Of a DNA stretch of 64,000 nucleotides, positions 27,701 through 36,356 are shown in pieces. The translations under genes were made by a program, and so were the position numbers. Below the pieces are notes generated by a model, which saw nothing but the letters and a program-made list of their open reading frames with translations, made no database searches and was not told where the DNA came from. How positions within the stretch are numbered: position 1 is the stretch's first letter; every line of letters starts with the position of its first letter. The stretch is from the NCBI GenBank assembly GCA_017623655.1, contig JAGAON010000002.1, forward strand, positions 1 through 64,000, read 5' to 3'. This DNA is from Prevotella sp. (GTDB taxonomy: Bacteria > Bacteroidota > Bacteroidia > Bacteroidales > Bacteroidaceae).

Positions 27701-30048
27701 TCTATGACAATGTCATTGATTCCGACGTGTTTGTTGTTGCCAAGGCCAAGCACTGAAATCGAGAGTGTGAGCGGATTGGCGGCGTCGGCGGACACTCCCG
27801 TCACGTCATTGGATATGGTTGTCAGCTCCAAAGACTTGCCGGAGCGGTTTATTCCCGCATTCTCGCAAATCACGGCAGAGCCTGTTCCGCTGACGGAAGC
27901 GGTGATGGTACCGCCGTCTGTGCCGTAACGCGCGGCCTGAAAAGAGACCTTTGACGGCATGAAGACCACGCCTTCTTCCGGCGTGAGGGTAAAGGTTACG
28001 GTGTTGCCGGCAACCGGTGACGAGGGAAGAGAGGCTCCGGAAAGGTTAGCCACCTTGGTCTGTACCTTGCCGTTGGACGTTGTTCCGCTCCAAACGGTGC
28101 CTCCATTGCCGCTGACAGTGAGCAAAGAACCGTTTGATACGGTCTTGCCGACGAAGCCGACCGTCATGGCTTCGGGTGCGAATACAGGCTCGGCATCCGT
28201 GAGGCTGTAAGTTATCGTGCCCTTATAGTTTACCGGTTGCCCGCCGGCCTTGGTGGCAGTGCCGTGTATTGTCATGTCAGAAACGCAGAGATACTTGCCT
28301 GTCGCTTCTGCGCTTTGGCCGTCATACCAAGGGTAAAGGCGCACGTAAAGGGACTGCCCTTCCTCTATCTGCACCGCAAGAGGGTGCTCTACCAACACCG
28401 GAACGTTGTTGGCCATCCTGACTTTCTCGTCTATCAGCACCGGATTGGCAAAGTCCTTGCTTGTGCTGTAATACGCATGACAGCTTACGGCGGAGCCGCC
28501 TTTGCCGCCAACGTAATATGATATTCTGTCGATGGCATAGTCATAGTCCGCCGGACAGGTCACCTTGAACTCGGCATAGCGTGTTGACACCTCGTCAATC
28601 TCGCCCGCTCCCCATGCTCCCGTGGGTGTGGTGAGGAGCTGCATGGTGCGTGTTTCCTCTCCCGTGCCTATCGCTCCGTACTGTTTTACTGACAGTCCGG
28701 CGAGTGATTCGTCAGCTATCGTGAGGAGTTCGCTTGCCGTCGGTGCGCCGGATGAGGTCAAAGGCCATACGGCTGCGGCCTCCGTACCGCCAGAGAGGCT
28801 TATGGCCTCGGCGGAAAGCGCTACGGTTGACGTGAGAGAACCTACCGTTGCAGTCATCGTTCCCGTCTGTTTACCGGCGGAATTGAGGTTCGCCTTCACA
28901 TAGACGGATGTTATAATGTTATTGCCGTCGGCCGGAATAACGATTCTTTTGGCGTATATCATCTTGTCTGTCGATACAAGGAAAGAACCGTCGGTGGTTA
29001 TTATCATCTGCGAACTGTTGCCAACTCCGAATGCGGAGACGTTAAATTCCTTCACTATCGTCTGCCCCTGATATGCCTTTCCGAGGTCACCCGACGTAGG
29101 GTTGAAGGTGATTTCCGATGACACTATGACGTCTTTCGCCAGTTCTTCGAGCACGGCTTTCTTCTTAGGGTCGGTCTCTGACGCCGCCTGCGCCTTCAAC
29201 TGCTGTGCGAACTCACGCGCTATCAGCGTGGCGCCGAGTGCCGCCGGGTGTGTGGAGTCGTCATTACAGAAAAGGTTTGAGGTGCAGTAGGCGTTGCCAT
29301 ACTTTACATACAGGGCGGCGGTAAGCGCCGTAAGGTCGATGAAAGGAACGTCATCATACTCACCGGCCACGTTTCTTGCCTGAGCTACATAATCATACGT
29401 GTCATCACTCTCCGCCACCTTGTTGCCTGTCTTCAGCGTCTTTCCGTCGCAAACGGTGAAGTTGTCGCCAAGGTCATGCTGTCCGTTGCGGCGTATGGAG
29501 GCGTCGTCAGAGGTGAAATACTTTCTGCATATAGGGCCTACCACTATCGGTGTCACGCCCATGGCCTTAGCCTCATTGATGTACCTGCGTATGTATTCCT
29601 TGTAAGTGCCTGCCGCCGTAGTGCCGCGGTAGTCGGTATTGGCGGCCGTCGCGGCATCGCCGATGTTGGCATAATACTGCCTTACCGTGTCGCCGTCGGC
29701 CCCTCCGTTCTTCTCGTCGTTGTGGGCGAACTGTATGAGGAGGTAGTCTCCCGCCTGCATCGCGTCGCTTCCGCCGGCCACAAGCGTAGGCCAATAGGCG
29801 GATTCCTTATAGAATGACTTGCTGGACGCACCCGACTTGCCGCGGTTGTTGACCGTAACGTTGTCGGTGTTGAAGAACTGTTGCAGCATCTGCGCCCATC
29901 CCCTTTTGTCCGTCGAGCCGTCAGTGGCATAGTTGGCCATGGTGGAGTCACCGATGGTGTGCAGCTTCTTCTTCGCCCCCATCGCTGTGGTTTCCACAAG
30001 AAGTGCGGCAAACAGCAAGAGGAAATACTTGAAAAAGTTTTTGTTCAT
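24757..30048 (-). CDS. Giant exported esterase: SGNH (CE12-like) domain plus pectin methylesterase (CE8) domain
   Basis: The protein has 1763 residues and a signal peptide (about 1-24). Residues 28-300 are an SGNH hydrolase like rhamnogalacturonan acetylesterase: Ser35 in IGDSTM, Asn110 in AHNDEK, Asp264 and His267 in DSTHPA. The middle (about 310-1290) holds beta-sandwich modules including two InlB-type/MucBP-like repeats (EGTEVTLSARRNFGYRFKEW) and a Big_5-like domain before 1290. The C-terminal part (about 1320-1660) is a CE8 pectinesterase with QDTY at 1456-1459, GGVDF Asp1480 and LGRPW at 1541-1544. The tail ends with a GQPVKTPRQGVYII motif typical of Bacteroidetes secreted enzymes. It should remove both acetyl and methyl groups from pectin outside the cell. 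Confidence 0.9.
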   Translation of the reverse strand: MNKNFFKYFLLLFAALLVETTAMGAKKKLHTIGDSTMANYATDGSTDKRGWAQMLQQFFNTDNVTVNNRGKSGASSKSFYKESAYWPTLVAGGSDAMQAGDYLLIQFAHNDEKNGGADGDTVRQYYANIGDAATAANTDYRGTTAAGTYKEYIRRYINEAKAMGVTPIVVGPICRKYFTSDDASIRRNGQHDLGDNFTVCDGKTLKTGNKVAESDDTYDYVAQARNVAGEYDDVPFIDLTALTAALYVKYGNAYCTSNLFCNDDSTHPAALGATLIAREFAQQLKAQAASETDPKKKAVLEELAKDVIVSSEITFNPTSGDLGKAYQGQTIVKEFNVSAFGVGNSSQMIITTDGSFLVSTDKMIYAKRIVIPADGNNIITSVYVKANLNSAGKQTGTMTATVGSLTSTVALSAEAISLSGGTEAAAVWPLTSSGAPTASELLTIADESLAGLSVKQYGAIGTGEETRTMQLLTTPTGAWGAGEIDEVSTRYAEFKVTCPADYDYAIDRISYYVGGKGGSAVSCHAYYSTSKDFANPVLIDEKVRMANNVPVLVEHPLAVQIEEGQSLYVRLYPWYDGQSAEATGKYLCVSDMTIHGTATKAGGQPVNYKGTITYSLTDAEPVFAPEAMTVGFVGKTVSNGSLLTVSGNGGTVWSGTTSNGKVQTKVANLSGASLPSSPVAGNTVTFTLTPEEGVVFMPSKVSFQAARYGTDGGTITASVSGTGSAVICENAGINRSGKSLELTTISNDVTGVSADAANPLTLSISVLGLGNNKHVGINDIVIEGTMQGTIQQTTKYTLTTAVSPADAGTIAVEPDMNSYKEGTEVTLSARRNFGYRFKEWLVDGKSASTSESHTVTMDADKSVTAVFETLPVYTVSTSCTNDSELSLGTITLSPDDHEGRYEAGTQITATATESKILKFMQWTDAYGNAGTAATRTLTVNSDMRLTAHYEVQDFVAVFDASATQSYAYPSTANYPFPADVTWDAERNAAAAVVRVSDGTLAYSQSTGTPVVRNREGVVLAGINGLYQNGYDTRDIAWQYTFSTKGFTSVTFTGDMAAKNLASKSYKAQCSVDNGETFTDIEGAVWDVTPNVIKPVSFALPAEATGVEKVMVRITGTGDELLSGNYQFDQTFDGLKYTSHSESGVGNVYVLGTAEGADDEVAPKVTATIPAANAGGVSASGSITISYDERIQPGNAGGTVTLGGKTLTPSWNTRSVSFNYVALDYGKTYTLVMPAGYVQDRSGNAAGALTLTFTVMERQKPEARIFDAVVDKSLELAQGESLPATETMPKQYRYIQDAIDDAPAASVKPYLIYIKEGYYNDPNTTFNSSYGTRYTTDQTGSGAPTERIPGGKNDYDDCRLVYVNKPNIHLIGQSADKVTIATDRLDGGCSDPTRVWYHVNAGATLEVQDNATDFFMQGVTLDNENWTIKGMEGPQALCMNITSDRAVFDNINARSYQDTYKSNGTYNRQFFHDSTIEGGVDFIYGSGDVWFENCTLNINRKSGGYIVAPNHPEDTRWGYVFNNTTVTTTYSSNPEDFQIYLGRPWHDRPVTVFLHTKMEVKPYDGYWYPSMGGLPKLWAVYDIVDKNGYALSEKSIEDYYYTSNGETITGKAKNYLTAEEVAQYTIPNVMAGDGTSATTGVWNPMELVEKTATPVLSQDNSLVTWQADEYAICYVVTVNGTVAAFTTGTQFSANAGDKVQVQSVNEHGALSVMSEPLDMATGVDNLNAEERVQASKTAYNLLGQPVKTPRQGVYIINKKAVAVK

Positions 30049-30086
30049 TAGTGTAGCTGTTTTTAAGTTAGTAATAATTTCCGCTG

Positions 30087-30114
30087 CAAAATTAGCAAGT
30101 TTAATTTTAACAAA
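30087..30114 (-). promoter_or_regulatory. Probable promoter of the giant esterase gene
   Basis: TAATTTTG at 30087-30094 matches the -7 box and the nearest TTTG is at 30111-30114, giving a 16-base spacing that is shorter than ideal. The leader before the ATG at 30048 would be about 35 bases. Confidence 0.45.
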
Positions 30115-30263
30115 GGTTTACAATACAGCCAAAATAAGGGGTGATTTTAGTGCAAGAAGGGGGCAAAAACGGTTCAGAAGTGGTAAAAAAGACGTGCCGA
30201 AGCAGTGGGGGCACACGCCGGTTGCATACAGGCCGTAAAGGAATGCCCACACAGGCATAAAGT

Positions 30264-30344
30264 AAAAGGGTGCTGATTACCTTGTAATCAGCACCTAATC
30301 ACACAGCAATCAGCACCAGTTTACAAGGTAATCAGCACCCTTTT
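30264..30344. repeat. Array of 19-bp palindromes, family B
   Basis: The array begins AAAAGGGTGCTGATTACCTTG and ends CAAGGTAATCAGCACCCTTTT, so the whole 81 bases form one inverted repeat enclosing two more GTAATCAG/AATCAGCACC units. Confidence 0.8.
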
Positions 30345-30381
30345 GCAACAGCGTTTGTAACGTGTTGAACAATAACGTCTT

Positions 30382-30455
30382 GTAGGGACGCGCCTTGGTG
30401 CGTCCGCCAATGCGGGAATACGCAACGATTCGGACACACCAAGGTGTGTCCCTAC
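30382..30455. repeat. 74-bp double-hairpin repeat, family A copy 2
   Basis: Arms are GGACGCGCC-TT-GGTGCGTCC and GGACACACC-AA-GGTGTGTCC. Relative to the consensus the right arm has two compensating changes (G-C to A-T), and the left arm one change that leaves a G-T pair, so pairing is kept. Confidence 0.85.
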
Positions 30456-30534
30456 AACGTCGGTTTATAACCATCGGGACGGGAAGCTGGATGCTTTGGC
30501 TATGCAACCGCCACCGTCTTGCAACAGCGGCGGA

Positions 30535-33117
30535 TTACTTGCGGCTGCTCCTATACTCACTTGGAGAAATCCCGATGGATGCCTTGAAACACTTAGAGAA
30601 ATACTTTGGATCGGAGAAACCGCACGAATAGGCGATGTCGTTCACACCTTTCGTCGTGTCAAGAAGCAACCGGCACGCGCGTTTCATGCGCGCTTCTTTC
30701 AGGAAATCGGCCGGGGTGACACCAAGAAGTGACTTTGTCTTGCGGTTAAGACTTGACCGGGAGGTGGCTGTTGCGGACGCCATATCGTCAACGCCAATGC
30801 CGCTGTTGCCCATGTTTTCCTCCACAAAACTGAGCAGGCGGCGCATGAACACATCGTCTTCCGCCGTTATATGTGGCGGGCGATGCCCCGGTTCATCCGC
30901 CACACAGGCGGGCGCGACTTCGCTTTCCGGCTCTGTTTCCGACGCTTCCGGCGCATTGTCGTCATCCGTATCGGCGGTAACGGCGGCACTCTGGCGTTCA
31001 AACAGCGTCAGATACGCTTTAAGGTTCTCCTCCCGCTGGCGCTTGAGCGTCTTTATATACAGCACCGTGTAGGTTATGCCGGATATGATGCTGACGGCCA
31101 AGAGTATATATATGATGTAGGCAAGCGGTGTCTCCCATATCGTAGGCTCCACCACAATAAACACTTTCCTGGTGTTGTTCATCCACAATCCCTCGGCGTT
31201 TGTGGAGCGTATCTCGAGCTGGTATGTGCCGGGAGAGAGGTTGTAAAAACTAATGGAACGTGCCTCCTGCAACGGACTCCACGCCATAGTGTCCCCGCTG
31301 TCCCACCATGTTCCGACTTCCCTCATGCGTGTGACGTACTTAATCGACTTGTTGTCGGTGTAGTCCAAGGCCGCATACTGAATGGTGATGTCACGTTCTG
31401 ACGGCGTGAGGCGTATGGTGTCGCGGGCGTCGGCCGTGTAGTCCGTAGGCCTGCCGGGTATAGAGAACGACGTAAGCACTATGCGGGGGATGTACGAACG
31501 CTGGTGGAATGACTGCTCCGACATCACCATCAAGCCCGTTTCCAGCGACAACAGCCACCGTCCGTCCCTCAGCATTACCGGCTCGGCGTCAGAGAACCGC
31601 GACACCATGGAGAAGAAAAGGTCGTTGAAGTTCTCCATGGTTCCGAGGTCGGCGTTAAGCCTTGTCACCTGATTGTTGCACTGCACGAGTATCTCGTCGC
31701 CCACTTCCGTCATGGCAAGAGCCACATCCGAACCCATGCCGTTGTTGGTATTGAAGTGCCGGAAGTCAAAGGTTCTTGCCGAAAGGCTCTTTGTCAGCAG
31801 CATATTCACGCCTCCGCTCTCCGTCGATATGAACAGCCTGCCCTTGCGGTCAATGAGCATATCCATCACCGCACTGCACGACAGGCTTTCCTTTCGCTTC
31901 GATTCCCTAAGGTGAAGATTAAACGATGCCTTCTCCGGCGCGCCCTTTATGCCGTTCATAACGACAAGTCCCTCGGTGGTGGTGGCCATTATCAGCGTGT
32001 CGCCCACTATCATTAGCCGACGCACAAAGAGGTTGCCGGACGGGTAACTCCTGAACGTATTTTCCCTGTTGCGGAACCTCTTGGCTTGTCCGTCGGGGTT
32101 CTCCAGCAGGTTGATGCCGCCTCCATGCGTGGCTATCCACAGTCTTCCGCGGCGGTCTTCCTTTATGTCATAGACGGCATTGCTGTTCAACGCCGTCCCT
32201 TTCCTTGCCTGTTCAGGAGTGCCTTGCCCGTAGTGCTCCATGCGGAACACGCCGTCCGACGTCTCGACAAGGCGGAACAGCCCGTCGGGTTTGCTGCCGA
32301 GCCAGATGGTTCCGTTGCGTTGCTGCGCCACACAATATACCGGAGCGAAGCGCAAAGGCGCGTCATGCAGCCTGCCGTCAGGCCCGAGATAGCCCATAAG
32401 GTTGGCCAGACTGTCCAGAATCGTAACCGTTCCGGTGTTCCGCGAGGTCACCCAGATGCGCTTTTTGGCGTCAACGAAGAGGCCGCGCACTATGTCTTTC
32501 GGCACGGACTGCACCATTTCAGCCGGCTTTGGGGCGGGAGAAGCCTTGGAAACACCGTAAAGTCCCATTATCCATGCGTTGTCCTGCGAGTCCATAAACA
32601 CCTGTCTGACACGCTCAAACTGCTGTCCTCCCACCGTTACCGTGCGCTCTTTCTGCACCGCCTTATCGACATTCAGCCTCGCACGGTAACGTTCCTGCGT
32701 CACGGTGTCAGGCTCTTCGAACCTGTATGTAGATAGGTTGAAACGCCAGACGTGCTCGTTTATGACGCAGTAGATGTTGCCGTCATCGCCCAACTGCATA
32801 TTCCTTATGCGGTCGGAAGTAAGATTGTTTCCGTCTCCCGGCTGCGACTTGAACACCGCGAAGTCGTAACCGTCATAGCGGTTCAGGCCGTTCCACGTGG
32901 CGAACCACATGAATCCCCGCCGGTCTTGCAATATCCTTGTAAGGTGCCACTGCGACATTCCGTTGTGATCATCATAATGTGTCAGCCGGTAATCAGCCGG
33001 TTGCACGTTGCGGGACGTTGCCTTTGCGGGGCTGACAGTCCCCTTTCCCACACCAGAACATGGGATAACGGCAAGCGTTCCCATTATAAATATGGTATAT
33101 AACAGTCTTGTCAACAT
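30535..33117 (-). CDS. Membrane one-component regulator: Reg_prop/Y_Y_Y sensor, TM, AraC DNA-binding domain
   Basis: The protein has 860 residues with an N-terminal signal/anchor. The periplasmic part carries Reg_prop propeller repeats (for example DRRGFMWFATWNGLNRYDG and EDRRGRLWIATHGGGINLL) and a Y_Y_Y domain (about 585-660) with NLSPGTYQLEIRSTNAEG. A transmembrane helix lies at about 664-691, then an acidic linker of ~85 residues, then an AraC/XylS helix-turn-helix pair at about 770-855. In the usual hybrid two-component system a histidine kinase and a receiver stand between TM and HTH; here both are absent. It is encoded next to the pectin-active esterase in the same direction, so it probably senses a pectic oligosaccharide and controls that gene. 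Confidence 0.88.
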   Translation of the reverse strand: MLTRLLYTIFIMGTLAVIPCSGVGKGTVSPAKATSRNVQPADYRLTHYDDHNGMSQWHLTRILQDRRGFMWFATWNGLNRYDGYDFAVFKSQPGDGNNLTSDRIRNMQLGDDGNIYCVINEHVWRFNLSTYRFEEPDTVTQERYRARLNVDKAVQKERTVTVGGQQFERVRQVFMDSQDNAWIMGLYGVSKASPAPKPAEMVQSVPKDIVRGLFVDAKKRIWVTSRNTGTVTILDSLANLMGYLGPDGRLHDAPLRFAPVYCVAQQRNGTIWLGSKPDGLFRLVETSDGVFRMEHYGQGTPEQARKGTALNSNAVYDIKEDRRGRLWIATHGGGINLLENPDGQAKRFRNRENTFRSYPSGNLFVRRLMIVGDTLIMATTTEGLVVMNGIKGAPEKASFNLHLRESKRKESLSCSAVMDMLIDRKGRLFISTESGGVNMLLTKSLSARTFDFRHFNTNNGMGSDVALAMTEVGDEILVQCNNQVTRLNADLGTMENFNDLFFSMVSRFSDAEPVMLRDGRWLLSLETGLMVMSEQSFHQRSYIPRIVLTSFSIPGRPTDYTADARDTIRLTPSERDITIQYAALDYTDNKSIKYVTRMREVGTWWDSGDTMAWSPLQEARSISFYNLSPGTYQLEIRSTNAEGLWMNNTRKVFIVVEPTIWETPLAYIIYILLAVSIISGITYTVLYIKTLKRQREENLKAYLTLFERQSAAVTADTDDDNAPEASETEPESEVAPACVADEPGHRPPHITAEDDVFMRRLLSFVEENMGNSGIGVDDMASATATSRSSLNRKTKSLLGVTPADFLKEARMKRACRLLLDTTKGVNDIAYSCGFSDPKYFSKCFKASIGISPSEYRSSRK

Positions 33118-33188
33118 GGTTTTATATTAGGTTTTAGGTTCCGGTTCGGTGTTTTGATGGTTTTCGGGAGCGGCTGTCCGTGCAGGAC

Positions 33189-33986
33189 TTACGGCCTGAT
33201 CACGAAGCCGGTGAATATTCTTCCGCACTTCACATCACCCTTCTGCTCCCGCCTTGCGGAGTAGAAACGCGTGTCGGTAAGCGTGTCTATGCCGCTCACC
33301 TCTATGTTTTCCGCCTGCACACCCGCCATTATCAGCTGGCGGCGGTTTATCTCTTTCAGGTCGATGTGCCATTTCTCCGCCTGCCCCCCGGCCTCGTTTG
33401 CGGACTGCATGACGGGATAACGCCTTGCCACGCCGTTCATGTCAAAGCCGGATGAGGCAAAGGCTGCATAGACCTCGTCGCCCACTTCAAAGCTGTCAAG
33501 GCTTATTCCGGGACCTATGGCGGCCCTGCATCGGGCGGGGTCGGTATGATACATCTTCTTCATCTGCTCCATGGTCTTCCATACTATGCGCTGCACCGTA
33601 CCGCGCCAACCGGCGTGTATCGCCGCGGCGGCATGGTGTTCGGGGTCAAAGACCAGCACCGGTATGCAGTCGGCGGTGGATACTCCCAGTATGACTTCCG
33701 CCATATCGGTCACCACGGCGTCCTTGCCCTCCATCAACATACGTTGCGTTGCCTCCGACAAAGCGAAGTATTCCTCCGCCACAGGCATGATGCTGTCACC
33801 GTGAGTCTGGTGCGGCCGTGCGAAGCGCAGGTTCTCCCTGCGGCACTCCCCCGCCCCGTTTGCGGCGGCGTTGAGCCTCCGGCACACCGCGTCCGTTACC
33901 TTTTCCGGGTCACGTCCCACCGTTCTGTCCGTGGTAAAGGCGACTATCCCCTCGCCAAGGCTATATGTAATCATGCCGTCCGTCAT
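33189..33986 (-). CDS. pgeF: Peptidoglycan editing factor / multicopper polyphenol oxidase (laccase-domain) protein
   Basis: The protein has 265 residues and covers the whole YfiH/PgeF (DUF152) family length. Zinc-site residues are in RPHQTHGDS (His62), TADC (Cys107) and IHAGWRG (His124). Members act as purine nucleoside phosphorylase/adenosine deaminase-like enzymes or remove wrong amino acids from muropeptides. The start overlaps the obg stop by four bases. Gene pairs of obg and pgeF are common in Bacteroidales. Confidence 0.9.
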   Translation of the reverse strand: MTDGMITYSLGEGIVAFTTDRTVGRDPEKVTDAVCRRLNAAANGAGECRRENLRFARPHQTHGDSIMPVAEEYFALSEATQRMLMEGKDAVVTDMAEVILGVSTADCIPVLVFDPEHHAAAAIHAGWRGTVQRIVWKTMEQMKKMYHTDPARCRAAIGPGISLDSFEVGDEVYAAFASSGFDMNGVARRYPVMQSANEAGGQAEKWHIDLKEINRRQLIMAGVQAENIEVSGIDTLTDTRFYSARREQKGDVKCGRIFTGFVIRP

Positions 33987-35224
33987 TGCTTTACGTCCTC
34001 GTCAGCGTATTCAAAATCGTCAAGGTCTTCTATATCGTCCTCGTCGATGTACTCTATATCGTCCTCATCGATGTCCTCCACGATGCCAATCTCCGCATCC
34101 GCGTCACGGTCTTCATCCCAAACCTCATCGGCAAGGCGTGCCATGTCCTTGTCACGGTGCACTATCGTGTCCTCGGCTATCACGCCCGCAATCTTGTTGG
34201 ACTCACTGTTCAGTTCCTCCCACAGCACGTCTTTCAGTTCCTCTATGCCCATTCCCGTGACGCTGGATATGAACACCACGTGTCCGTTCTCCGTCTTTCC
34301 GTCATGCGAAAGCAGGCCGCTTTGGCGCAGATCGTCCTTCAACATGGCGATAAGCTCATCATCCAGCAGGTCACACTTGGTGATGGCGAGCACCCGGTGC
34401 TTCTGCAACATATCGGGATTGAAACGTTCCAGTTCGTTCAGCAGCAGCTCATACTCTTTCTTTATGTCGTCCGTGTCGCCGGGAACCATGAACAGCAACA
34501 GCGAATTGCGCTCTATATGGCGCAGGAAACGCAGGCCGAGTCCCTTGCCTTCGGACGCTCCCTCGATGATACCCGGTATGTCGGCCATGACAAAAGACTT
34601 GTGGTCCCTGTAAGGCACTATGCCCAACGATGGCTCAAGGGTGGTGAAGGGATAGTTGGCTATCTTTGGTTTGGCCGACGAGAGGCTTGACAACAGCGTC
34701 GATTTGCCGGCGTTCGGCAGTCCCACCAGACCAACATCGGCAAGCAGTTTCAGCTCCATTATGACCGTCATCTCCTGCATCGGCTCTCCCGGTTGCGCGA
34801 AACGCGGAGCCTGATTGGTGGCCGTGCGGAACTGGAAGTTGCCCAATCCGCCCCTGCCGCCTTTCAACAGCACCACCTCCTGACCGTCCTCCATCACGTC
34901 ACACACGAACTTTCCCGTCTCGGCGTCATAGACAACGGTGCCGCAAGGCACGTCGATATACACGTTCTTGCCGTTCGTTCCGTGGCATTTGTCACGCCCT
35001 CCGTTACCCCCGTGCTCCGCAAACACGTGGCGCTGGTACCTAAGGTGCAGAAGAGTCCAATAGTTATGGTTGCCGCGAAGGATGATACTTCCGCCGTTAC
35101 CGCCGTCTCCTCCGTCAGGTCCCCCGTTGGGATTGTACTTCACGTGCCTAAGGTGCATACTGCCCTTGCCGCCCTTTCCCGAGCGGCACAATATCTTAAC
35201 GTAATCTACGAAATTACTTTCCAT
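33983..35224 (-). CDS. obg: GTPase Obg/CgtA
   Basis: The protein has 413 residues. The glycine-rich Obg fold occupies about 1-160 ([20 protein letters not shown]). The GTPase domain has the P loop GLPNAGKS at 168-175, DIPG at 215-218 and TKCD near 310. A long acidic C-terminal tail (DEDD/DIDEDD repeats, about 360-413) replaces the OCT domain seen in some bacteria. Obg binds the 50S subunit and links ribosome maturation to stress. It is the first gene of the obg-pgeF pair, driven by a clear promoter with an unusual palindrome at its start. Confidence 0.95.
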   Translation of the reverse strand: MESNFVDYVKILCRSGKGGKGSMHLRHVKYNPNGGPDGGDGGNGGSIILRGNHNYWTLLHLRYQRHVFAEHGGNGGRDKCHGTNGKNVYIDVPCGTVVYDAETGKFVCDVMEDGQEVVLLKGGRGGLGNFQFRTATNQAPRFAQPGEPMQEMTVIMELKLLADVGLVGLPNAGKSTLLSSLSSAKPKIANYPFTTLEPSLGIVPYRDHKSFVMADIPGIIEGASEGKGLGLRFLRHIERNSLLLFMVPGDTDDIKKEYELLLNELERFNPDMLQKHRVLAITKCDLLDDELIAMLKDDLRQSGLLSHDGKTENGHVVFISSVTGMGIEELKDVLWEELNSESNKIAGVIAEDTIVHRDKDMARLADEVWDEDRDADAEIGIVEDIDEDDIEYIDEDDIEDLDDFEYADEDVKQ

Positions 35225-35276
35225 CGGTCTCGTTGTTGTTTCTTATTAGTCTTCAAACGGCAAAGTCCCCACCGCC

Positions 35277-35316
35277 CACTTTACAAAAGCGTCACAAGTG
35301 ACACTTTTGTAAAGTG
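35277..35316. repeat. 40-bp near-perfect palindrome at the obg transcription start
   Basis: The left half CACTTTACAAAAGCGTCAC and the right half GTGACACTTTTGTAAAGTG are reverse complements except for one C/T position. It begins one base downstream of the -7 box of the obg promoter and covers the expected start site and first ~35 transcribed bases. It could be an operator or an mRNA 5' hairpin. Confidence 0.7.
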
Positions 35317-35348
35317 CAAAATTACGAATAAAATTCCACAAAAACAAA
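35317..35348 (-). promoter_or_regulatory. obg promoter
   Basis: On the minus strand TAATTTTG (35317-35324) and TTTG (35345-35348) are 20 bases apart, an ideal Bacteroidales promoter. Transcription should begin within the adjacent 40-bp palindrome. Confidence 0.65.
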
Positions 35349-35447
35349 TCATACGCATAATATTTTTCACCCTCCGAGCGGATTTTCATTGCGCCGCAAC
35401 AGCCCGGGAAGCCCGCGACAAGAACGGAAAACATATTGCCTATGCTT

Positions 35448-35473
35448 GTAGAGACGATGTATCACATCGTCTC
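35448..35473. repeat. Single arm of family C hairpin repeat
   Basis: GTAGAGACGATGT-ATC-ACATCGTCTC is one hairpin arm of the ~82-bp double-arm elements at 47260 and 63902. The second arm is missing here. Confidence 0.7.
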
Positions 35474-35528
35474 ATTGCACCATGACATACTGTGTAAACA
35501 GTGAAAGCGGAGCAAAAAATAGCGATGA

Positions 35529-35630
35529 AACCCTGAAAGGGTGACAGAACTTAGCCCGGGGTGCTAACCCCGGGGACAATAATTATACATACAAAGACCG
35601 GCATCGGCACCCCTACGGGGTTCACCGCCG
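35529..35630. repeat. Cluster of four GC-rich mini-hairpins
   Basis: Successive hairpins are ACCCT-GAA-AGGGT, CCCGGGG-TGCTAA-CCCCGGG, and ACCCC-TAC-GGGGT flanked by GGC/GCC. The base composition differs sharply from the AT-rich surroundings, suggesting an inserted repeat element. Confidence 0.6.
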
Positions 35631-36109
35631 ATTATACATACATATTGCCAAGCCCCCTACAAACGGGGCAAAACAGCAATATCCCGTTCCGTTAACAAAC
35701 GCTTCATTTGTTAAACAGCATTGTCGCCGCAAGATGACGAAACAGGGATTATCATGCAAGAGGTATGCACCAACGCCACCGTAAAAACGGCATTTTCGTG
35801 CAGACGATATGCCCTCCGACTGTAAACAGCACCACATTACAAAGTGAAAAGCACCCTTTCACACCGCAATATGGTGCCGATAACAACGCGAAAAGGTGCA
35901 TATAACCGGGCTTTTTGCGTGGCTCTGCAAAACCGTAAAGTTCTTTTATCTTGACAATCAACCGTTTACAAAACCAAGAATCCTTGCATTATTCAGAAAG
36001 AACACCACCTTTGCGGATTCTATCGCAAGGAAATTGTTAAAACAGGAGCGGTGCATTGTTAAACGGATGCGTAATTAACATAAAACCGCCGGTTAGCGGT
36101 AAGGAAGCA

Positions 36110-36330
36110 AGCCCTATAAGGGCGGCATAACACAGGATAGGGTGTAAGCCCTATCAAGAGGTAGGCACCCCGTTAAAGATGAACGCCGTAGGTGCGGCTT
36201 AATTCCATATCTCCATCTGACATCATCGACATTATACGGAATTATGCCGCACCTACGGCGCTCATCGCTTATATATCATCATTAGACAGGGCTTACACCC
36301 TATCCTGTGTTATGCCGCCCGTACTGGGCT
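36110..36330. repeat. 220-bp inverted repeat, family D
   Basis: The left arm (AGCCCTATAAGGGCGGCATAA, GATAGGGTGTAAGCCCTATC, GCCGTAGGTGCGGC) is repeated in reverse order and complement from 36238 to 36330 (GCCGCACCTACGGC, GGGCTTACACCCTATCC, TTATGCCGCCCGTACTGGGCT). Single arms of the same family occur at 46088-46185 and 47110-47205. Confidence 0.75.
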
Positions 36331-36356
36331 TTGCAAAGACCATTTACACGGAAACG

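Larger units (their letters stand above)
30049..30534. other. Intergenic region with esterase promoter and repeats
   Basis: This 486-base space between the esterase gene and the downstream end of its probable regulator contains the esterase promoter (30087-30114), an AT-rich stretch, a family B array (30264-30344) and a family A double hairpin (30382-30455). No gene is visible. The composite B-linker-A order is inverted relative to the 24514 copy. Confidence 0.7.
35225..36356. other. 1.1-kb intergenic region rich in hairpin repeats, no gene seen
   Basis: Besides the obg promoter and palindrome, this region holds a single-arm GTAGAGACGATG hairpin (35448-35473), a series of GC-rich mini-hairpins (35529-35630), a long AT-rich unannotated stretch (35631-36100) and a 220-bp inverted repeat (36110-36330). 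None of the short open frames there has a recognisable domain or signal peptide, so I call no gene. Confidence 0.65.

Noticed and set aside
33546..34613. 355-aa plus-strand open frame
   Set aside because: It lies antisense to obg and pgeF and is Ser-rich by codon mirror effect. No domain or start context supports it.
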